A DNA stretch of 11,090 bases from Nitrospira sp. UBA5698 (lineage in GTDB: Bacteria; Nitrospirota; Nitrospiria; Nitrospirales; Nitrospiraceae): NCBI GenBank assembly GCA_002420115.1, contig DIHK01000060.1:1-11090 (forward strand), given 5' to 3'. Every line of letters starts with the position of its first letter. Within the stretch, counting starts at the first letter, position 1. The translations under genes were made by a program, and so were the position numbers. A model generated the notes under the pieces. The model was given only the letters and a program-made list of their open reading frames with translations. It was not told the DNA's origin and searched no databases. Below, piece by piece: positions 1-7,547 of this stretch.

Positions 1-3000
1 TGCTGGTCGCAGCCGATAAAAGGCTCGACCGGTAGGGTGCTCGGCACGTTGGCTGCCTATTATCGGGAGCCTCGGGTTGCACAACAGGCCGACCTCAGGC
101 TGGTGGAGCGGGTGAGCTCCATCGCGGCACTGGCCATCGAGCATGCTTCCATGCTGGAGGCTATCAAGGAAAGCGAAGCGCGGTTCGATGCGTTTATGCG
201 CCATAGTCCGGCGGTCACGTTCATCAAGAATGATGCTGGTCATTATGTGTATGTGAACCCGCAGTTCGAAACCTTGGCGAGCCTATCGAGGCAAGAGGCC
301 GAAAGGAAGACCGTGTTTGACTTCCTGCCGGCGGAGATTGCAACCAGGCTTTTCGAGAGTGATAAGACGGTCTTTGCATCGGGTCAGATGCTTGCGAGTG
401 AAGAGTCTCTGCCGGATCCAGACGGCACGGTCCGGGATTGGCTCACGATCAAGTTTCCTCTGGAGGTGGGGCAACGGCCGTTGCTCGGCGGAATCGCGGT
501 CGACATCACTGAGCGGAAGAGACTCGAACGAGCGAATCAGGACCAAGCGGATCGTCTCCGTCTGGCGATGGACATTGCCAGATTGGCCACCTGGGATTGG
601 AATATCCTGACCAACCAGGTGATCTGGTCAGAGAACTGTGAAGAGGTAAAGGGTTTGCCGCGCGGCTCGTTCGATGGAACGTTTGAAGCCTATCAACGAT
701 TGGTGCATCCGGAAGACCTGCCCATGCTGCTGGCGGATATCGAAGGCGCTCTCACTGGTCGAAAGCCCTACCATACGGAACACCGGATCGGGTCGCCGGC
801 CGGCGACGTAGAATGGGTCGAGGGGAACGGTGTGGTCTATCGCGACGAGCTGGGCCGGCCCATTCGGATGGTGGGCACGGTGAGGAACATTACCGAGCAG
901 AAGCGCATGGAACAGGCCCTCCGGCTGAGTGAGGAGCGGTACGCCAGGGCCACGGCGGTGGGAAGGGTCGGAGTCTGGGAACTTGATGTGCAAGCAGGCA
1001 GTTTCTATGGGGATCCGAATCTCAAATCAATGTATGGATATCAGCCGGACGAGCTCTCAGCCGATCCGTTTGTCTGGTTCAATCTGGTGCATCCGGACGA
1101 TCAATCCATTGCGATGGCGTATTGGGAACGCATCGTGAAGCGCGAAACCGACGACTATGTGTATGAAGCACGTATGATCAAAAAGGACGGCACCGTCATC
1201 TGGACCGATATCCGCGGGCATGCCGTTCGTACGGCTGACGGGCAGCTGACACACATAATCGGCGCAACTCTTGATATTACTGCTCGCAAGCAGAGCGAGA
1301 TGAGTCTCTTGCGCACTCAGTTCGCGATGGATCAGGCAGTGGACGCGGTGTACTGGATCGATCCGCAGGCCAGAATTCTCTACACCAACGAGGCGGCCAG
1401 TGCCATGTTGGGCTATACCAAAGAGGAGTTCTTGCAGATGACGGTCCATGACCTGAATCCAGACTTTCCAGCGGAGGTCTGGCCTGGGTGGTGGGAGGAG
1501 GTCAGAGAAAAGAAGGTGGTGTCATTAGAGACGAACCACCTGACGAAAGATGGCCGGCTGGTTCCGATCGATATTCGGGTGGTGTTCCTCGCCTATGGAG
1601 GGCAAGAGTTTCACTGCGCCTTTGTCCGCGATATCACAGCGCGAAAACATCTCGATCAAGTGCTGCATGAAAGCCAGGAGCGGTTCGAACTAGCCGCCAT
1701 TGCGAGTAACGATGGCATCTGGGATTGGAATATTCTGACCGGGGAACAGTATTGGTCTGACCGGCATCTTGAGCTGTTCGGGCTCAAGCCGGGTGATCTG
1801 GCCCCGACGTATGATACGTGGATTTCGATGCTCCACCCGGATGACGCCGAGTTGGTCCGTCAAGCCACCCGTCGCCATCTTGAGAGTTGTGAGCCCTATG
1901 ACATCGAAACACGGGTGAAGATGAAAGATGGCTCGTATCGCTGGTTCCGTGACCGTGGCCAAGCGGTGTGGAATGAACTCGGTCGCCCGGTGCGCATGGT
2001 CGGTTCCATTTCGGATGTGACCGAACGCAGGCAGGCTGAAGAAGCGATCTGGAGAGCGAATTCAGAACTTGAGCAACGGGTTGCGGAGCGGACGAAAGAG
2101 TTGGCCGCAGCCAATCGGGCTCTCGAGCGGGAGATCGTTGAACGGAAACGGGTGGAAGACCGACTGCAACGAACCCAGTATGCCGTGGATCATGCCGCCG
2201 ACCAAATCTTCGTCATCGATTCAAAGGGATACTTCGTCGACGTCAATGAATCGGCTTGCCGCAGGCTGGGCTATAGCAAAGAAGAACTCCTGACGATGTC
2301 GGTGATGGATATTGATCCTGATTTTCCTCCGGAGGCCTGGCTCGCCTTATGGGCGGAGTTGACAAAGGACCAACAGCTTCGCATCGAGACCAGGCATCGC
2401 AGCAAGTCGGGTGAGATCTATCCGGTCGAGGTCGTGGCCAACTACCTGTGTCACAATGGGCAGGAGCTTGATTATGCCATCGTGCGCGATGTGTCGGAGC
2501 GGCGCCAAGCGGAAGCGGCGATTCGGGAGAGCGAACTGCGATACAAGTTGCTGACGGAGGCGACGTTTGATGGAGTGGCTTTGCATGATGATGGGGTGTT
2601 GCTCGAAGTCAACCCTGGGTTGGAGCGGATGTTCGGATATCAGCCGGGCGAACTCATCGGTCGCTCGATTTTCAATCTGGTCGTTCCGGAGCAACGTGCT
2701 CAGGCGATCGCCAATATGCGACAGGGAGTGGAAGGTCCCTATGAGATCATGGGACTTCGAAAGGACGGCAGCACGATTGTCGGGGAGGTGGTTGTCAGGC
2801 CCTACTGGTATCGGGGGAAACAAGTCCGATTGGTGGCAGGCCGCGATATTATGCTGCGGAAACAAATGGAAGCGCAACAAGCGCGCTATTTAGAAGAGCT
2901 CGAGCGCCAAGTTGCGGAACGGACATCCGAAATCGAGAAGCTTCAGGCACAACGGGCACAAACGGAAAAACTGGCTGCAGTGGGTCAGATGGCCGCTGCG

Positions 3001-3696
3001 GTCGCTCACGAGATCAACAATCCAATTGCCGGTATCAGGAACGCCTTCACGCTTGTGAAACAGGCGGTGGATCCGACTCACCCTCACTTTGAGTTTGTCG
3101 CAATGATCGATCGAGAAATTACTCGTGTCGCATCGATCGTGCAGAATATGTATCAGTTGTACCGGAAAGAACCAAGCAAGGCGGAGCCGGTCAATTTGTC
3201 GCTGCTCATACGGGACCTGGAATCCTTGTTTACCAAGAGGCTGTCTCAGCTCGGCCTGACGTTGGTTGTGACCCAGATGCCGCTGAGGTCGAGACTCCTG
3301 GTTCCACAGAGCGACCTCCTGCAAGTCTTGATGAATTTGGTCCAGAATGCGCTCGACTCGTCGCGCCTAGGGGGAACGATTTGGTTGAACGTCCGTCAGG
3401 ATGAGGACATGGTACGGATCAGTGTGTCTGATGAAGGGAGCGGTATTCCACCGGACGTGTTGCCGCACATCTTTGATCCCTTCTTTACGACGAAGACCGA
3501 GAAGGGGCAGAAGGGGATGGGGTTGGGACTCTCTGTGTCGCAGAGCCTCGTGATGGCGATGGGCGGCAGGATGGAGGTGCAGACTGATCAGGGGGCTGGA
3601 TCGACCTTTTCGATCATCTTGCCGGAGAGTGCGGCGGGGAGTCAGGTGTCCGGTCATCGGAACATCATTCAGGAGGTCCTGACACATGAGACATGA
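1..3696 (+). CDS. Multi-PAS sensor histidine kinase, 5'-truncated by the window edge
   Basis: Cytosolic sensor kinase that should autophosphorylate on His and pass the phosphate to the regulator encoded next. The frame is open from base 1 (CWSQPI, then LGTLAAYYREPR, typical of a GAF domain end), so the GTG at 37 is not the start. In window codons: GAF tail 1-55; PAS at about 58-177, 184-300, 309-432, 436-550, 558-680, 722-838 and 843-955, most ending in a DITERK-like motif; coiled coils 681-720 and 958-990; HisKA from about 991 with phospho-acceptor His at codon 1003 (VAHEINNP); HATPase with N-box Asn 1116, DEGSGIPP at 1144 and the GMGLGL loop at 1172-1176. All kinase motifs are intact. No membrane segment is visible in the part shown, so sensing is probably intracellular. 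PAS ligands cannot be named. Domain edges are by eye. Confidence 0.95.
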   Translation, partial: CWSQPIKGSTGRVLGTLAAYYREPRVAQQADLRLVERVSSIAALAIEHASMLEAIKESEARFDAFMRHSPAVTFIKNDAGHYVYVNPQFETLASLSRQEAERKTVFDFLPAEIATRLFESDKTVFASGQMLASEESLPDPDGTVRDWLTIKFPLEVGQRPLLGGIAVDITERKRLERANQDQADRLRLAMDIARLATWDWNILTNQVIWSENCEEVKGLPRGSFDGTFEAYQRLVHPEDLPMLLADIEGALTGRKPYHTEHRIGSPAGDVEWVEGNGVVYRDELGRPIRMVGTVRNITEQKRMEQALRLSEERYARATAVGRVGVWELDVQAGSFYGDPNLKSMYGYQPDELSADPFVWFNLVHPDDQSIAMAYWERIVKRETDDYVYEARMIKKDGTVIWTDIRGHAVRTADGQLTHIIGATLDITARKQSEMSLLRTQFAMDQAVDAVYWIDPQARILYTNEAASAMLGYTKEEFLQMTVHDLNPDFPAEVWPGWWEEVREKKVVSLETNHLTKDGRLVPIDIRVVFLAYGGQEFHCAFVRDITARKHLDQVLHESQERFELAAIASNDGIWDWNILTGEQYWSDRHLELFGLKPGDLAPTYDTWISMLHPDDAELVRQATRRHLESCEPYDIETRVKMKDGSYRWFRDRGQAVWNELGRPVRMVGSISDVTERRQAEEAIWRANSELEQRVAERTKELAAANRALEREIVERKRVEDRLQRTQYAVDHAADQIFVIDSKGYFVDVNESACRRLGYSKEELLTMSVMDIDPDFPPEAWLALWAELTKDQQLRIETRHRSKSGEIYPVEVVANYLCHNGQELDYAIVRDVSERRQAEAAIRESELRYKLLTEATFDGVALHDDGVLLEVNPGLERMFGYQPGELIGRSIFNLVVPEQRAQAIANMRQGVEGPYEIMGLRKDGSTIVGEVVVRPYWYRGKQVRLVAGRDIMLRKQMEAQQARYLEELERQVAERTSEIEKLQAQRAQTEKLAAVGQMAAAVAHEINNPIAGIRNAFTLVKQAVDPTHPHFEFVAMIDREITRVASIVQNMYQLYRKEPSKAEPVNLSLLIRDLESLFTKRLSQLGLTLVVTQMPLRSRLLVPQSDLLQVLMNLVQNALDSSRLGGTIWLNVRQDEDMVRISVSDEGSGIPPDVLPHIFDPFFTTKTEKGQKGMGLGLSVSQSLVMAMGGRMEVQTDQGAGSTFSIILPESAAGSQVSGHRNIIQEVLTHET
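3671..3676 (+). promoter_or_regulatory. Strong ribosome binding site of the response regulator
   Basis: AGGAGG lies inside the last codons of the kinase gene, nine bases before the ATG at 3686. It fixes that start and supports translational coupling of kinase and regulator, whose frames overlap by 11 nt. Confidence 0.85.
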
Positions 3697-4495
3697 GTCT
3701 CCAAGAGTTCTGCTTGCCGATGACGAAGATACGTTTCGACTGTCCACAGCCAAGCTCCTGGAGCAAGAAGGGTATCACTGCGATTGCGCACAGGACTCCG
3801 ATGAAGCCAGTCGGTTGTTGACGAATCAGCACGATGTGCTCCTGTCCGATATTCGGATGCCGGGGAATATGCAGTTCGAATTTCTCCACGATATTCGGAT
3901 GCGGTTCCCCTCGCTTCCCATTGTGCTGGTGACCGGCTATCCCTCGGTGCAAACGGCCGTGGAAGCGCTCCGATTGTCGTTCACCGACTACTTGCTCAAG
4001 CCGGTTGAGTGGGGGGAGTTATTGCAAGCCGTCAATCAAGCTGCGGGAAAGTCTCGTATTTTGCGGATGACGGATGTCGCGCGCGATGAGGCGGATCGAG
4101 TCGGGACTGCGCTGGACCATGTCCGGGAGATCCTCTCGAGACCGGGAACGATGGCCAATGAGCGGGACCTGGCCTGGTCGATCGAGGCCTTTCTCAGTCA
4201 AAGTGTCGGACAGATGGCGACGCTCGCGACGGGAATTCGTGCGGTCATGGCGAATCCGTCGGCCGCCACGAGTGAGGCGACGGCGGATGTCTGTCGCGCG
4301 CTGGACTGTCCGAGACGGGTGGCCTATCGGGAAGCCTTGGAAGGCACGATAGAGGTTCTTGAGAAGACAAAGTTTGCTTTTCGATCCAAGGAGCTGGGTT
4401 TCTTACGGAGAAAGATCGAGGATTTGCTCAAGACGGATGGGGTGGGTGGAGCCGGATCGATGCCGATGGAACCAGGGAGCGGAGACAGAGGTTGA
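3686..4495 (+). CDS. Response regulator with receiver domain and uncharacterised helical C-terminus
   Basis: Probable partner of the upstream kinase. The receiver covers residues 6-122 and has the full phosphorylation set: acidic pair Asp12-Asp13, phospho-acceptor Asp55 (LLSDIRMPG), Thr83 (VLVTGY) and Lys105 (LLKPVE). The C-terminal half (about 125-269) looks helical. It ends in a segment reading KTKFAFRSKELGFLRRKIEDLL, followed by a Gly/Pro-rich tail. I see no HTH, GGDEF, HD or AAA+ output motif, so the output is unknown: perhaps protein contact, or an intermediate phosphate carrier. The start is fixed by AGGAGG nine bases upstream. The 11-nt overlap with the kinase implies one transcript. 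Receiver assignment is certain; the role of the tail is not. Confidence 0.93.
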   Translation: MRHESPRVLLADDEDTFRLSTAKLLEQEGYHCDCAQDSDEASRLLTNQHDVLLSDIRMPGNMQFEFLHDIRMRFPSLPIVLVTGYPSVQTAVEALRLSFTDYLLKPVEWGELLQAVNQAAGKSRILRMTDVARDEADRVGTALDHVREILSRPGTMANERDLAWSIEAFLSQSVGQMATLATGIRAVMANPSAATSEATADVCRALDCPRRVAYREALEGTIEVLEKTKFAFRSKELGFLRRKIEDLLKTDGVGGAGSMPMEPGSGDRG

Positions 4496-4800
4496 CGTGG
4501 GCGCTGGTGCATGCTCGTGCCGGTGCTGCCGGATCAGCCGGTGTCCGAGTGTGGTATCCCTTCATGTTTTTAGTTCCTGATCCGATAACGGTTTGATACA
4601 GTCGACAGAGATTGGTCGAGCGGAAGGCTCGAACCGCCTAGCGGGCAGGAGCAAGACCTGTCAGTTGATGGCGCATTCGGAGGCTCTGGTGCAAGAGCGG
4701 ACGGGTGCGCCATTTGTATTTTCTAGAGGTCGTACGATTGTGCGTATCAGGCCGGACGCGACGATCGTGCGCCCCTTCAAGGAAGGAGGGAAGGTAGTCA
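4496..4800 (+). other. Intergenic stretch upstream of the first HD-GYP gene
   Basis: About 305 bases between the response regulator and the first HD-GYP paralogue. It is GC-rich, with GC-rich imperfect repeats around GCCGGTG near 4518-4545, but no clean stem followed by a T-run. The TTG-initiated frame at 4593-4820 lacks a ribosome site and homology and overlaps the next gene, so I do not call it. A strong Shine-Dalgarno (AAGGAGGG, 4783-4790) closes the stretch. I cannot place a promoter. Confidence 0.5.
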
Positions 4801-6084
4801 ATGCCATGGTTGCCGCTTGATCCGGTCCTGCTTCGTCTTGGGCTCTATATCAAAATCGATCACGGGTGGATGGAGCATCCCTTCGTTCGCAATGTTTTTA
4901 CGGTCTCGTCACCGACTGAAATCGCGATCATTCGGAAGCACCATCTCACCAAGCTCCTGTACGACCCCGAACTCTCTCATGCCGATGTCGTGGAAGCGAT
5001 TACCAATCCGACCGGTCCTGTGCATGAGTTCGAAATCGATGCCGAGACGGCGCAGGATGCCGAAGCCGACGAAGCCTCGATTCTGAAGGAAAAGCACCGA
5101 CAGATTCAGAGTGCCCTCGACCATCGCAAGGCGATCGATGAGAACTGCCGCAACTATACCAATGCCGCGAACGAGGTCTCGGTCATGATGGCCATGGCCA
5201 ATGCGGGACAGGCGGATATGTTGCACTCGGCTGAGAAAATCCTGTCGGCGATGACGGGTGTCGTCGAGCAGGGGGAGGTGGCCCTCAGCCTCGTTTGTGC
5301 GGAGAGCCGACCGGAGCCTGGACAGGAATTGGCGATGCAGGGCATCAACGTCAGTGCCCTGGCCACGATGACGGCGAAGACGCTCGGCCTGAGTGCCGAG
5401 GAAATCGCACATGTCGGGATGGGAGGGCTGTTCCACAATATCGGAATGAGTCGCGTGCCCTTGGCTGTCCGTGTCAAAAGCGAGGAAGATCTTTCTCCGA
5501 CTGAGGTGAAACTGCTGCGTATGTATCCGCAGCTCGGCAAGGAGATTCTTGAAGCGATTTCCGGTGTGCCTGAAGCCGTCATTGAGATCGTCTATCAACA
5601 CCGGGAATATCTCGACGGCACCGGGTTTCCCAAGCGTCTCATTAACGGCGACATTGCCAAGGCAGCACGGTTGGTCGGGACGGTAGTCGAGTATAACCTC
5701 ATCTCCAGCGACCAACGTTCCGCGCGCTACATGGGACCGGCACAGGCCTTGTCGTATGTGTATACGAAGCTGAAGAACAAATTCGGCCCGGATGTGGTCG
5801 AACCGTTTATTGCCACGGTGACGGTGTTTCCTCCTGGGTCCTTCGTCGAACTGAGCGACGGGAGTTTTGGACTGGTGTTGAAGAGTAATACGCAGGAACG
5901 ATTGCGGCCCGTCGTCATGCTCTATGAGCGGCAGGCGTCACACGATCAGCCGGCCATCATCGATCTGGCGCGAGAACGTTCGATATCCATTGAAAAAGCT
6001 CTCGATCCGAAAGGGCTTCCGGAGCGGGTGAAGGATGCACTCCTTACGACGAAGCTGCAAGGGTATGTGATCACAGGAAAGTAG
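4801..6084 (+). CDS. DUF3391 / degenerate HD-GYP domain protein, copy 1
   Basis: 427 aa. Residues 1-70 match the DUF3391 N-terminus seen in HD-GYP phosphodiesterases (LRLGLYIKIDH, EHPF). A charged, probably coiled segment covers about 80-115 and the HD-GYP-like domain about 150-345. The C-terminal part has the usual FPPGSFVELSDG segment near 345. Active HD-GYP enzymes bind two or three metals and hydrolyse c-di-GMP; here the ligand positions differ. The usual HS is Asn183-Val; HDIGK is His212-Asn213-IGM; HP is Tyr242-Pro; HHE is His267-Arg-Glu; the late Asp is Glu297, then Tyr-Asn; GYP is GFP (275-277). DGTG is kept. It is probably a non-catalytic nucleotide-sensing or protein-binding form, or has changed metal use. 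ATG is chosen from AAGGAGGG ten bases upstream. Closely related to the genes at 8698 and 10204. Confidence 0.92.
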   Translation: MPWLPLDPVLLRLGLYIKIDHGWMEHPFVRNVFTVSSPTEIAIIRKHHLTKLLYDPELSHADVVEAITNPTGPVHEFEIDAETAQDAEADEASILKEKHRQIQSALDHRKAIDENCRNYTNAANEVSVMMAMANAGQADMLHSAEKILSAMTGVVEQGEVALSLVCAESRPEPGQELAMQGINVSALATMTAKTLGLSAEEIAHVGMGGLFHNIGMSRVPLAVRVKSEEDLSPTEVKLLRMYPQLGKEILEAISGVPEAVIEIVYQHREYLDGTGFPKRLINGDIAKAARLVGTVVEYNLISSDQRSARYMGPAQALSYVYTKLKNKFGPDVVEPFIATVTVFPPGSFVELSDGSFGLVLKSNTQERLRPVVMLYERQASHDQPAIIDLARERSISIEKALDPKGLPERVKDALLTTKLQGYVITGK

Positions 6085-6099
6085 TCATCTCGGTCTGCC

Positions 6100-6117
6100 C
6101 TCGCCTGTTCTTGCGAG
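6100..6117 (+). terminator. Weak stem-loop after HD-GYP copy 1
   Basis: CTCGC (6100-6104) pairs with GCGAG (6113-6117) across an eight-base loop, about 16 bases after the stop codon, followed by a pyrimidine-rich run without a true T-tract. It could be a weak terminator or a 3' stabilising hairpin. Assignment is tentative. Confidence 0.3.
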
Positions 6118-6161
6118 AGGTTTCTCATCTCTGCCTCTCTCTGATGCAGTGGATCAATTTG

Positions 6162-6200
6162 GATTCTGAATCTATTTCGATACAGAATCGTTTTAGATTC
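6162..6200 (+). repeat. Cluster of overlapping inverted repeats (four GATTC/GAATC units)
   Basis: In 39 AT-rich bases there are four GANTC units: GATTC at 6162, GAATC at 6168, GAATC at 6185 and GATTC at 6196. They build a tight palindrome GATTC-T-GAATC (6162-6172), a perfect 7-bp inverted repeat GATTCTG/CAGAATC (6162-6168 with 6183-6189), and a second perfect 7-bp pair GAATCTA/TAGATTC (6168-6174 with 6194-6200). The two 7-bp stems share a base and cannot both form. It may be a protein-binding operator or alternative RNA stems in a leader of the LuxR-type gene. Confidence 0.5.
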
Positions 6201-6233
6201 ACCATGGAAATAATGACGAATCAGTCTCCGGTT

Positions 6234-6249
6234 CGTGCGTGCTCGCACG
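6234..6249 (+). other. GC-rich hairpin CGTGCG/CGCACG
   Basis: A perfect 6-bp stem (6234-6239 with 6244-6249) closed by a TGCT tetraloop and extendable by two G-T pairs. No T-run follows, so it is not a terminator alone. It lies between the GANTC repeat cluster and the terminator candidate at 6263. Confidence 0.4.
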
Positions 6250-6262
6250 GGATCTGAGGTTC

Positions 6263-6283
6263 TCGGCTCTTGAGGCCGATTTT
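6263..6283 (+). terminator. Candidate intrinsic terminator or attenuator
   Basis: TCGGC (6263-6267) pairs with GCCGA (6275-6279) across a seven-base loop and is followed at once by TTTT (6280-6283). The stem is only 5 bp, so strength is doubtful. It lies about 180 bases after the stop of HD-GYP copy 1. It may end that transcript or act in a leader of the following regulator. Confidence 0.4.
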
Positions 6284-6439
6284 CCTTGTGTGCATGTGTG
6301 ATTGGTCATCCTTCCCTCTCGTCTCGCCTGCCGAATCTGATCCCGTTCAACCCCGCTCACAAAAGTCCACTTCCCCCGGAAACATGGCGCATGAATTGCT
6401 TGCAACTCTGTAGAAGTACTCCTCAGGCCGGTCCTTCCC

Positions 6440-6451
6440 CTCGTGAACGAG
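6440..6451 (+). promoter_or_regulatory. Small palindrome upstream of the LuxR-type gene, possible operator
   Basis: CTCGT-GA-ACGAG is a perfect 5-2-5 inverted repeat about 100 bases before the preferred start of the regulator. Its size suits a dimeric regulator half-site pair, but a repeat this short can arise by chance. No convincing promoter hexamers are seen nearby. Confidence 0.2.
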
Positions 6452-6538
6452 TCGGCTGAGATGTGCCACGATGAGCGGTGTCCGGAAGGTATCCGGTGTC
6501 AGTCGGCCCGTCGAGTGCCGAATCGAAGCTCAATAGCA

Positions 6539-6545
6539 GAGGTGA
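6539..6545 (+). promoter_or_regulatory. Ribosome binding site supporting a TTG start at 6553
   Basis: GAGGTGA matches the 16S anti-Shine-Dalgarno along seven bases and ends seven bases before an in-frame TTG at 6553. The competing ATG codons at 6478 and 6574 have no comparable site at proper distance. This is the only good signal near the N-terminus of the LuxR-type gene. Confidence 0.5.
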
Positions 6546-6552
6546 CGCGCTC

Positions 6553-7263
6553 TTGCAGAATCGATCCTCGCGTATGACCCCGTCGACGGGAAATCGGGAC
6601 CACGCGCGCGTGTTGTTGGTTGATGCGTCACCGTTCGTTTTGCAGGGGATACAGGAGGTGCTGGCCAAGAGCCGGCATCTCCGTGTCGTCGGAACCGTAC
6701 GGACCACGGATGAGGCATTGGCTGCCGTTCGGACTTCTCGTCCCACCGTCGTGGTCTCGGAAGTGGAAGTGGGGCGTGCGAGTGGGATCGACCTGTGCCG
6801 GACCATTCGTGAATCCTACCCCCAGATCGGTGTCTTGTTCTTCACGCACCGGGATGAGCAGCACCTTCTCCGGTCCGCCATCCTTGCCGGCGCGCAGGGG
6901 TATCTGTTGAAGAAGGCTTCGGCCGAAGCGGTGGTCAGAGGGATTGAAATCGTGTCTGAAGGCCTGGCCATTATGGATCCTCAGTTGACGCCGCAGATCA
7001 TAGCCTGGGTCAGAGAACAGGGGAGGGGCGTGCACGTTCGACGGCTGTATGACTGTTCAGCAGAGGAGATTCGAGTGCTGGCGCTCATGAGCGCCGGAAA
7101 GACCAACAAACAGATTGCTCAACAACTGAAGATCTCGCTGGGGAGTCTGAGTACTCGGCTGCGGGCCCTCTACAAGCGGCTGGATATTTCACGACGAGCA
7201 GAGGCGACGAGATATTTTGTGGAGTGGAGAAAGGAGAACCACCAGACTGGTGATGACTTCTGA
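6553..7263 (+). CDS. NarL/LuxR-family regulator with atypical receiver (Glu at the phospho-site)
   Basis: About 236 aa from TTG 6553 (SD GAGGTGA). ATG 6478 gives 261 aa with an unneeded N-tail; ATG 6574 gives a neat start but no ribosome site. The receiver covers residues 18-135: the acidic pair is Asp24-Ala25, not Asp-Asp (LLVDASPF), and the phospho-acceptor position is Glu70 (VVVSEVEV), while Thr98 (FFTHRD) and Lys120 (GYLLKKAS) remain. Glu can imitate phospho-Asp, so it may be permanently active or respond to something other than phosphate. The LuxR-type HTH lies at about 165-225 (SAEEIRVLALMSAGKTNKQIA, ISRRAEA) and should bind DNA. It follows HD-GYP copy 1 on the same strand after a structured gap. 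Its 3' end is repeated in the remnant at 8341-8518. Targets unknown. Confidence 0.88.
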   Translation: MQNRSSRMTPSTGNRDHARVLLVDASPFVLQGIQEVLAKSRHLRVVGTVRTTDEALAAVRTSRPTVVVSEVEVGRASGIDLCRTIRESYPQIGVLFFTHRDEQHLLRSAILAGAQGYLLKKASAEAVVRGIEIVSEGLAIMDPQLTPQIIAWVREQGRGVHVRRLYDCSAEEIRVLALMSAGKTNKQIAQQLKISLGSLSTRLRALYKRLDISRRAEATRYFVEWRKENHQTGDDF

Positions 7264-7547
7264 GAACGGGGTATCAGGGCTCTGTGTGGTCCTCCGTAGG
7301 GGAGCTCACGCCTTCAGAACTGCAAGGCCGAGAAAGGTCTGAGTTGAAAGTAAAGGGGGCGGGCGGGTCGTTGTGTGATCGTCAAGAACAATAGAGGCTG
7401 ATAGCCACGCCATGAGCGGCTATCCTTCAGAGGGCCTATGAACGGTAGGAGTGGTGCTCAATGAGCCCGACCTACGTCCAGTGTCCTCTTTCCGGATTGC
7501 TGTGTGAGATGACTTTCGGCTCAACCGCATGAAAATGAGTTGGCGTA
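7264..7547. other. Gap between convergent luxR-type and toxin genes
   Basis: 284 bases between two converging gene ends. No gene is supported. The one clear element is the hairpin at 7400-7424. A G-rich patch (AAAGGGGGCGGGCGGG) lies near 7353-7368. No hairpin with a T-run was found for either gene. Confidence 0.45.
7400..7424. repeat. 7-bp inverted repeat between convergent genes
   Basis: GATAGCC (7400-7406) and GGCTATC (7418-7424) form a perfect stem with an 11-base loop. As it lies between converging genes it could help end transcription from both sides, but neither flank has a T-tract. Confidence 0.35.

Noticed and set aside
37..39. GTG as start of the kinase gene
   Set aside because: The same frame is open to base 1 and encodes the typical end of a GAF domain, so the gene begins left of the window.
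4593..4820. 75-codon frame starting with TTG before HD-GYP copy 1
   Set aside because: No ribosome site, no recognisable motif, and it overlaps the well-supported start of the next gene.
4909..5715. 268-codon open frame on the minus strand
   Set aside because: It is antisense to the middle of HD-GYP copy 1; the composition is His/Arg-rich as expected for a shadow, and the plus-strand protein has clear domains.
4801..6084. Plain annotation as active c-di-GMP phosphodiesterase
   Set aside because: Most metal-binding and catalytic positions of the HD-GYP domain are substituted, in this copy and in its paralogues.
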